Source of the DNA: CAZIHO01 sp964538875
GTDB taxonomy: Bacteria > Pseudomonadota > Gammaproteobacteria > Chromatiales > Chromatiaceae
NCBI GenBank assembly: GCA_964538875.1
Contig: CAZIHO010000145.1
Span: 1 to 7,396, forward strand
Reading direction: 5' to 3'
DNA length: 7,396 nt
Below, in pieces: positions 1 through 4,506 of the stretch. Each line of letters starts with the position of its first letter. Position 1 is the first letter of the stretch. The notes under the pieces are model-generated. The model worked only from the letters and a program-made list of their open reading frames with translations, was not told the DNA's origin and did no database searches. The translations under genes and the position numbers were made by a program.

Positions 1-42
1 AAGCGATCAAGAATTTTCATTATTGGGTGTCCCCCTCGCCTT

Positions 43-72
43 GGGGCGCCAATCCCAGGGGAACGGCGCCCC
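43..72 (-). terminator. GC-rich stem-loop downstream of dctP, possible terminator
   Basis: Bases 43-50 and 65-72 form a perfect 8-bp inverted repeat (GGGGCGCC / GGCGCCCC), extendable by one T-A pair, with a 14-base loop. It begins 9 bases beyond the dctP stop codon on the minus strand. No run of T follows the stem on the minus strand, so it is not a canonical intrinsic terminator. It could instead stabilise the 3' end of the mRNA, or separate dctP from dctQM genes beyond the left edge. Confidence 0.4.
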
Positions 73-81
73 AGGTGGTCG

Positions 82-1086
82 TTACAGCTTGGCTGGATCG
101 AATCCGGTTTCCTTGTAGATCATTTCGATGAGGTCCTTGCCAATCCGGCTCTCCATTTCCCGGTGTACACCTACCAGCGCCTTCTTGAGAGCATTGCGTT
201 CCTCCGCGGTGGGGGTGTAAACCTCGGTCTTGCCGGATTTTTTCACGCTGTCCAGGGACTGTTCGTTTTCTTCCTTGGCGATTTTGTTGGCGTGCTCGGT
301 GGCGTCTTTCATGGCCTGTTCCAATTGACCACGCAGGGCCGGGTCCAACCCATCCCAGAATTGCTTGTTGACGATCACCGCATAGCCTAAATAACCGTGG
401 TTGGTGAGGGATAGATGCTTTTGAACCTCGTGCATCTTCTGGGTATAGAGATTGGAGATGGGGTTCTCGGTGCCGTCCACCACGCCGGTTTGCAGCGCTT
501 GATAGACTTCTGAGAACGCCATGGTCTGGGGCAGGGCGCCCAAGGCGCGCATTTGCGCTTCCAATACCTTGGAGGACTGGATGCGCATCTTCAGGCCCTT
601 GAAGTCCGCCGGGCTCTTGAGGGGCTTATTGGCGGAGAAGGACTTGAAACCGTTATCCCAGTAGGCCAGACCCCGGATCCCCTTGGCTTCCAGCTTGTCC
701 AGCAGCTTGCGGCCGGCGGGACCCTGGGTCACCTTGTGTAGCTCGTCATAGTTGTCGAAGATGTAGGGCAGGTCGAACACCTCGAATTCCTTGACGCCCA
801 GGGGGCCAAACTTGGCCAGCGAGGGCGCCAACATCTGTACCGCGCCCAGTTGCAAGGCCTCCATCTCCTCCTTGTCCTTGTACAGGGTGCTATTGGCGTA
901 CACCTCCACCTTGACCTTGCCGCCGGTCAACTCTTCCGCCCGCTTCTTGAAGAATTCGGCGGCCTTGCCCTTGGGTGTGTCGTTGGCCACCACGTGGCTG
1001 AATTTGATGGACAGGGGGGCGTCGGCCAGGGCGGCGCCATTCAGGGACAGGGCAGCGATTCCGAGCCACAGGGCTAGTCGCTTCAT
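82..1086 (-). CDS. dctP: TRAP transporter solute-binding protein, DctP family (C4-dicarboxylate type)
   Basis: Periplasmic receptor that binds a carboxylate substrate and delivers it to the DctQ/DctM membrane subunits of a Na+-driven tripartite (TRAP) transporter. With the start chosen here it has 334 residues, normal for the family. Residues 1-21 form a Sec signal peptide: MKR, a hydrophobic core, then an A-L-A site before Asp22. Family marks include the KMRIQ segment, whose Arg168 matches the conserved carboxylate-binding arginine, and the GVVDGTENP segment at 201-209. The sequence across 165-245 looks closest to C4-dicarboxylate receptors (succinate, fumarate, malate); the substrate is inferred from this similarity. 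An in-frame ATG lies at 1092, but the GAGGAG site at 1095-1100 is 8 bases from the ATG at 1086 and only 2 from the other, so 1086 is preferred. No dctQ or dctM is visible; they may lie beyond the left edge. It is transcribed away from the POR operon. Confidence 0.93.
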   Translation of the reverse strand: MKRLALWLGIAALSLNGAALADAPLSIKFSHVVANDTPKGKAAEFFKKRAEELTGGKVKVEVYANSTLYKDKEEMEALQLGAVQMLAPSLAKFGPLGVKEFEVFDLPYIFDNYDELHKVTQGPAGRKLLDKLEAKGIRGLAYWDNGFKSFSANKPLKSPADFKGLKMRIQSSKVLEAQMRALGALPQTMAFSEVYQALQTGVVDGTENPISNLYTQKMHEVQKHLSLTNHGYLGYAVIVNKQFWDGLDPALRGQLEQAMKDATEHANKIAKEENEQSLDSVKKSGKTEVYTPTAEERNALKKALVGVHREMESRIGKDLIEMIYKETGFDPAKL

Positions 1087-1094
1087 GGGCATGT

Positions 1095-1100
1095 CTCCTC
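1095..1100 (-). promoter_or_regulatory. Ribosome binding site of dctP, decides the start
   Basis: GAGGAG on the minus strand. The spacing is 8 bases to the ATG at 1086 and 2 bases to the ATG at 1092, so the downstream methionine, which gives a standard MKR signal-peptide start, is favoured. Confidence 0.75.
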
Positions 1101-1126
1101 ACTCTCTAGGGATGAACGATCAACGG

Positions 1127-1148
1127 AAAACCGGCCTGCTGGGCCGGT
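1127..1148 (-). terminator. Terminator-like hairpin in the dctP leader (attenuator or terminator)
   Basis: On the minus strand a perfect 7-bp stem (ACCGGCC, loop CAGCA, GGCCGGT) runs directly into a short T run (TTTT, the first T being the last stem base), then CC. This is the shape of a weak intrinsic terminator. It lies about 40 bases upstream of the dctP start and no minus-strand gene is evident to its right, so it would sit inside the dctP 5' leader if transcription begins farther right. It might act as an attenuator, stop upstream read-through, or be inert. The T run is short and no alternative antiterminator pairing was established. Confidence 0.4.
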
Positions 1149-1230
1149 GGTGGTTTAGAAGGCCACGATTACGGACTTTATGCAACTCGAATATGCGGTG
1201 AAGGGAAAGGGAGAGATGGTCCTGAGTATG

Positions 1231-1242
1231 AAAAGTACTTTT
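1231..1242. promoter_or_regulatory. Perfect 12-bp palindrome, candidate operator
   Basis: AAAAGTACTTTT is a perfect palindrome inside an AT-rich patch of an otherwise GC-rich region. It lies about 145 bases upstream of the dctP start and just upstream of a weak minus-strand -10-like CATACT (1222-1227). Position and symmetry suit a dimeric repressor or activator site. No regulator is encoded in the window and I cannot name a matching family. Confidence 0.25.
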
Positions 1243-1394
1243 TAAGATCATTCGCCGAGATGATCCTGGGGTGCATGTCCTCCCCAAGGCCAGCGGATCC
1301 TGGCCCGGGACCCGGTGGTGGCGGGCGGTCCGTCCCGGACTGGGGGGCGATGGGCGTGGCCCATGCAAGCCCGGCGATCCGTCTGGAAACCCCC

Positions 1395-1423
1395 TTGACC
1401 AAAACGAAGAAAACGGGGATATT
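1395..1423 (+). promoter_or_regulatory. Possible sigma-70 promoter for the POR operon
   Basis: TTGACC (5 of 6 matches to the -35 consensus) at 1395-1400, an exact 17-base spacer, then GATATT (4 of 6 to the -10 consensus) at 1418-1423. Transcription would start near 1430 and leave a leader of about 200 bases. A weaker alternative closer to the gene is CTGGCA at 1476-1481 with TCTAAT at 1500-1505, spacer 18. Neither has independent support. Confidence 0.35.
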
Positions 1424-1547
1424 CCGAGCATCCCGATAGAATTTTTCTTTGCCTGCACAGGTGGCATTTATGGACCTGGCAAAGGTCGCCAGCCAGGATT
1501 CTAATTAGGTCGGCATTCCGGATTGTTTGAGGATGCCTCGGGCAGGG

Positions 1548-1600
1548 GGCGCTGGCCCAGGACGCCATCCGGCTCGCCGGGGCGCGGCCGGCCCAGCGCC
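1548..1600 (+). promoter_or_regulatory. Structured leader segment upstream of porG
   Basis: GGCGCTGG at 1548-1555 pairs perfectly with CCAGCGCC at 1593-1600. Two more C-G pairs follow across one bulged C, giving a stem of about 10 bp. An inner CCGG-CTCG-CCGG hairpin lies at 1569-1580. The structure ends 17 bases before the porG Shine-Dalgarno site. It could tune mRNA stability or translation, but high GC content makes chance pairing likely, and no known riboswitch pattern is evident. Confidence 0.3.
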
Positions 1601-1617
1601 GCAATTCATCCACCGAC

Positions 1618-1624
1618 GGAGGAG
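1618..1624 (+). promoter_or_regulatory. Ribosome binding site of porG, decides the start
   Basis: GGAGGAG lies 6 bases before the ATG at 1631. It supports this start over the upstream in-frame ATG at 1523, which would add 36 residues with no counterpart in the family. Confidence 0.85.
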
Positions 1625-1630
1625 CAAGCC

Positions 1631-2212
1631 ATGTTTCAAATCCGCATCCACGGCCGGGGCGGCCAGGGTGTCGTCACAGGTGCCGAGATGCTGTCCGTAG
1701 CGGCCTTCTTGGAAGGCAAGTACGCCCAGGCGTTTCCCAGTTTTGGTTCCGAACGTACCGGCGCGCCGGTGGTGGCCTTTTGCCGTATCGACGATAAGTC
1801 CATCCGCCTGCGGGAGCCGATCATGGCTCCGGACGCCCTCATCATCCAGGACCCTACCCTGCTGCACCAGGTGGACCTATTCCAGGGACTGAAGTCGGAT
1901 GGTTACGTATTGGTCAACTCTGGCAAGAGTTTCGAGGAATTGGGCATCGTCGAGGTGGCCAAGCGCTTGCGCCCCTCGCATCAGGTGTGCGTGCCCGCCA
2001 CCGACATCGCCATCAAGCACCTGGGGCGGCCCATGCCCAACGCGGTGTTGCTGGGTGCCTTCGCGGCCCTGTCCCAGTTGCTGACCCTGGAGTCGGTGAT
2101 GGCCGCCATCCGGGAAAAATTCTCCGGGCGGGTGGCGGAGGGCAACTGCGCCGCCGCCGCCGAGGCCCACCACAAGGTTCGGGAACAACTCACCCAGACG
2201 GAGGCGGCTTGA
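1631..2212 (+). CDS. porG: 2-oxoacid:acceptor oxidoreductase, gamma subunit (PorG-like)
   Basis: Gamma subunit of a thiamine-diphosphate, CoA-dependent 2-oxoacid (pyruvate-type) oxidoreductase. It corresponds to the POR gamma domain, which in multisubunit enzymes packs against the alpha/beta catalytic core and helps form the CoA site. The 193 residues are close to the usual 180-190. The N-terminus has the family signature GRGGQGV (residues 8-14), followed by the FPSFGSERTGAPV segment (35-47) and a C-terminal PNAVLLGAFAAL segment near 136-147. No iron-sulfur cysteine motif is present, as expected for gamma. It is the first gene of the operon, preceded by a strong ribosome site. One base separates its stop codon from the start of porA, so the two are almost certainly translationally coupled. 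The family assignment is secure; the exact substrate is not. Confidence 0.92.
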   Translation: MFQIRIHGRGGQGVVTGAEMLSVAAFLEGKYAQAFPSFGSERTGAPVVAFCRIDDKSIRLREPIMAPDALIIQDPTLLHQVDLFQGLKSDGYVLVNSGKSFEELGIVEVAKRLRPSHQVCVPATDIAIKHLGRPMPNAVLLGAFAALSQLLTLESVMAAIREKFSGRVAEGNCAAAAEAHHKVREQLTQTEAA

Positions 2213-2213
2213 A

Positions 2214-3470
2214 ATGGCGGTCAAACAGATTGAAGGCTCCCATGGCGTCGCCGAGGCGGTGGCGCTGTGTCGTCCAGAAGTGATTTGCGCCTACCCCATT
2301 TCGCCCCAGACCCACATCGTGGAAGGGCTGGGGGAAAAGGTGAAAAACGGCGAGCTGGGCCGCTGTCAATTCATGAATGTGGAATCCGAGTTCGCCGCCA
2401 TGTCGGTGGCCATCGGCGCCTCGGCGGCGGGTGCCCGCACCTATACCGCCACCGCATCCCAGGGACTGTTGTTCATGGTGGAGGCGGTATTCAACGCCTC
2501 CGGCCTGGGCTTGCCCATCGTCATGACCGTCGCCAACCGGGCCATCGGCGCGCCCATCAACATCTGGAACGACCACACCGATTCCATGAGCCAGCGGGAT
2601 TGTGGCTGGATCCAGTTGTTCGCGGAAACCAACCAGGAGGCCATCGACCTGCATATCCAGGCGTTCAAGCTGGCTGAGTCCCTATCCTTGCCGGTGATGG
2701 TGTGCATGGATGGCTTCATCCTCACCCACGCCTATGAGCGTATGGACGTGCCGGACCAGGAGCAGGTGGATCGCTTCCTGCCGCCCTTCGAGCCCCGCCA
2801 GGTGCTGGACCCGGCGGCGCCGGTGTCCATCGGCGCCATGGTGGGGCCGGAAGCCTTCACCGAGGTGCGCTACCTGGCCCACGCCAAGCAATTGCAGGCC
2901 CTGGACAGCATTCCGGAGCTGGCGGCGGAATTCCAAGCCTTGTTCGGCCGGGAGGCGGGGGGCCTGATCCGGCCCTACCGGCTGGAGGATTCCGACATGG
3001 TGGTCATCGCCCTGGGCTCGGTGCTGGGCACCATCAAGGATACGGTGGACGCCCTGCGGGATGAGGGGGTGCGGATCGGCGTGCTGGGCATCACCACCTT
3101 CCGGCCCTTCCCCCTGGACGCTATCCGCGAGGCGTTGGCGGGCGTGCCCCGGGTGCTGGTGGTGGAAAAGTGCTTCGCGGTGGGCATCGGCGGCATCGTG
3201 GCCACCAATGTGCGCATGGCCCTGGACGGTACTGGCCAGAAGGTTCGTACCGTGATCGCGGGTCTGGGGGGACGGGCCATCACCGTGGAGAGCCTGACCG
3301 CCACCTTCCGGGCCGCGTTAGCCGGCGCCCTGGAACCCGTCACCTTCATGGATCTGGACCGGGGCGTGGTTGCCCGTGCCTTGGAACGGGAACGTCAGGT
3401 GCGGCGCTCCGGCCCCATCGCCGAGTCGGTGCTGCGGGACCTGGGTACTGTGGCCTCCAAGATCGCCTGA
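2214..3470 (+). CDS. porA: 2-oxoacid:acceptor oxidoreductase, alpha subunit (PorA-like)
   Basis: Alpha subunit (418 residues) of the cytoplasmic enzyme that converts a 2-oxoacid and CoA to acyl-CoA, CO2 and two electrons. Residues 1 to about 230 match the N-terminal POR domain: YPISPQTHIVE (27-37), VESEFAA (56-62) with the likely thiamine-pyrimidine-contacting glutamate, and NRAIGAPINIWNDHTD (108-123). Arg109 in that segment aligns, by my reading, with the substrate-binding Arg114 of Desulfovibrio africanus PFOR. Residues from about 258 to 360 form the second domain (PFOR domain II type). The GWIQLFAETNQEAIDL stretch (131-146) is more like pyruvate enzymes than 2-oxoglutarate enzymes. The usual YPITP motif reads YPISP. 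A GGAGG site at 2200-2204, inside the end of porG, serves this start. Pyruvate is the first-choice substrate; branched-chain or aryl 2-oxoacids such as phenylglyoxylate are not excluded. Confidence 0.92.
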   Translation: MAVKQIEGSHGVAEAVALCRPEVICAYPISPQTHIVEGLGEKVKNGELGRCQFMNVESEFAAMSVAIGASAAGARTYTATASQGLLFMVEAVFNASGLGLPIVMTVANRAIGAPINIWNDHTDSMSQRDCGWIQLFAETNQEAIDLHIQAFKLAESLSLPVMVCMDGFILTHAYERMDVPDQEQVDRFLPPFEPRQVLDPAAPVSIGAMVGPEAFTEVRYLAHAKQLQALDSIPELAAEFQALFGREAGGLIRPYRLEDSDMVVIALGSVLGTIKDTVDALRDEGVRIGVLGITTFRPFPLDAIREALAGVPRVLVVEKCFAVGIGGIVATNVRMALDGTGQKVRTVIAGLGGRAITVESLTATFRAALAGALEPVTFMDLDRGVVARALERERQVRRSGPIAESVLRDLGTVASKIA

Positions 3471-3501
3471 CTGGCCCGCCAACCGCCAAGGGAGCAAGTC
3501 C

Positions 3502-4506
3502 ATGTCATTTCAACACGTCAAGTTTTACCAAACCGGCACCTTCACCATCGGCAACCGGCTGCTGGAGGACGAACAGGGAGCGGTCCAGGCTGCCCTCACG
3601 CGGCCTAATTCCCTCAACTCCGGGCACCGCGCCTGCCAGGGTTGCGGCGAGGCGCTTGGCGCCCGCTACGCCCTGGATGCCGCCATGCTGGGTTCCGGCG
3701 GCCAGTTGATCGCCGCCAACGCTACCGGCTGCCTGGAGGTGTTTTCCACCCCCTATCCGGAAACTTCCTGGCAGATCCCCTGGGTCCATTCCCTGTTCGG
3801 CAACGCGGCGGCGGTGGCCAGCGGCATCGCCGCCGCTATGCGCGCCAAGGGCCGGGACCAGGTGCGGGTGGTGGCCCAGGGGGGCGACGGGGGCACCACC
3901 GACATCGGCTTCGGCTGCCTGTCCGGCATGTTCGAGCGCAACGACGACGTGCTCTACATCTGCTACGACAACGAGGGCTATATGAACACCGGCGTGCAAC
4001 GCTCGTCCAGCACACCACCGGCGGTGCGCACCGCCACCACCATGCCGGTGGGTCCCGAGCCGGGTAACCTGTTTGGCCAGGGCAAGAATCTGCCCCTGAT
4101 TGCCATGGCCCACGCCATTCCTTACGTGGCTACCGCCACCGTCGCCGACCTGCGGGACCTGGAGTTCAAGGTCAACAAGGCGATCAACATCCGGGGCGCC
4201 AAGTACATCCATGTGTTCGTGCCCTGTCCCCTGGGCTGGGGATCCGCGTCCCAGGACACCGTCAAGCTGGCCCGGCTGGCCAAGGAATCCGGCCTGTTTC
4301 CAGTGTTCGAGGCGGAGCGGGGCAATGTGACCGCCGTGTCCAAGATTCGCCACCAGGTGCCGGTGGAGGAGTACATGCGCCCCCAGCGCCGCTACGCTCA
4401 TCTATTCGGCAAGACGCCATCCGTTCATACCATCGCCCGTATCCAAGCCCAGGCGGACGCCAACATCCAGCGCTTTGGCCTGTTGGATGAAGGAGCGCGC
4501 CCATGA
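3502..4506 (+). CDS. porB: 2-oxoacid:acceptor oxidoreductase, beta subunit (PorB-like, TPP and 4Fe-4S binding)
   Basis: Beta subunit (334 residues) carrying thiamine diphosphate and the proximal [4Fe-4S] cluster. Four cysteines match the pattern of the proximal cluster: Cys45 and Cys48 (CQGC), Cys77 (ATGC) and Cys242 (VPCPLGW). The TPP/Mg motif begins GGDGG at 127-131 and ends at YDNEGYMNTG (155-164) with Asn157; the following QRSSSTPP segment is typical of PorB. The open frame extends upstream to 3370 inside porA, but the ATG at 3502 has a GGGAG site 7 bases before it and gives the normal family N-terminus. It lies 31 bases after porA. Its last four bases overlap the start of the next gene (ATGA), which argues that the next protein is made in step with this complex. 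Nothing is truncated and all key residues are present, so the enzyme should be active. Confidence 0.94.
   Translation: MSFQHVKFYQTGTFTIGNRLLEDEQGAVQAALTRPNSLNSGHRACQGCGEALGARYALDAAMLGSGGQLIAANATGCLEVFSTPYPETSWQIPWVHSLFGNAAAVASGIAAAMRAKGRDQVRVVAQGGDGGTTDIGFGCLSGMFERNDDVLYICYDNEGYMNTGVQRSSSTPPAVRTATTMPVGPEPGNLFGQGKNLPLIAMAHAIPYVATATVADLRDLEFKVNKAINIRGAKYIHVFVPCPLGWGSASQDTVKLARLAKESGLFPVFEAERGNVTAVSKIRHQVPVEEYMRPQRRYAHLFGKTPSVHTIARIQAQADANIQRFGLLDEGARP

Larger units (their letters stand above)
1093..1630. other. Divergent intergenic region between dctP and the POR operon, no convincing gene
   Basis: About 540 bases separate the two divergently transcribed units. Open frames of 60-120 codons exist on both strands here, but their translations are rich in Pro, Arg and Gly, match no family I recognise and lack good ribosome sites, so I call none. 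What can be seen: a hairpin at 1127-1148; an AT-rich island near 1222-1250 with a perfect 12-bp palindrome at 1231-1242; a weak 6-bp repeat GATCAT/ATGATC at 1246-1251 and 1260-1265; a possible sigma-70 promoter at 1395-1423; a 6-bp repeat CCTGGC/GCCAGG at 1475-1480 and 1492-1497; and a structured segment at 1548-1600. I found no convincing sigma-54 promoter. The region probably carries the control of both units. Confidence 0.7.

Noticed and set aside
1395..1408. FNR/Anr-like site (TTGAC-N4-ACGAA)
   Set aside because: Only 7 of 10 consensus positions match and the second half-site is poor. It also coincides with the -35 hexamer, which explains TTGAC better. Anaerobic control remains plausible but is unsupported here.
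1461..1490. Sigma-54 -24/-12 promoter around TGGCA
   Set aside because: The GG and GC elements are not 10 bases apart; the nearest pairing has 8 bases. No other good match was found on either strand of the intergenic region.
1120..1504. Small open frames in the dctP-porG intergenic region (minus 1120-1467, plus 1271-1504 and others)
   Set aside because: Low-complexity Pro/Arg/Gly-rich translations, no convincing ribosome site and no recognised domain. Chance frames in GC-rich DNA are more likely.
1523..1630. Extended N-terminus for porG from the ATG at 1523
   Set aside because: The extra 36 residues are Pro/Arg/Gly-rich with no family counterpart, and a strong GGAGGAG site is placed for the ATG at 1631.
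3370..3501. Extended N-terminus for porB from the ATG at 3370
   Set aside because: It overlaps the end of porA, and the added residues look like out-of-frame translation. The ATG at 3502 has a good ribosome site and gives the usual PorB N-terminus.
3505..4401. Long open frame (298 codons) antisense to porB
   Set aside because: It lies wholly opposite porB, whose cofactor motifs are intact. The His/Gly/Val-rich translation matches no family and is what GC-rich third positions produce on the opposite strand.
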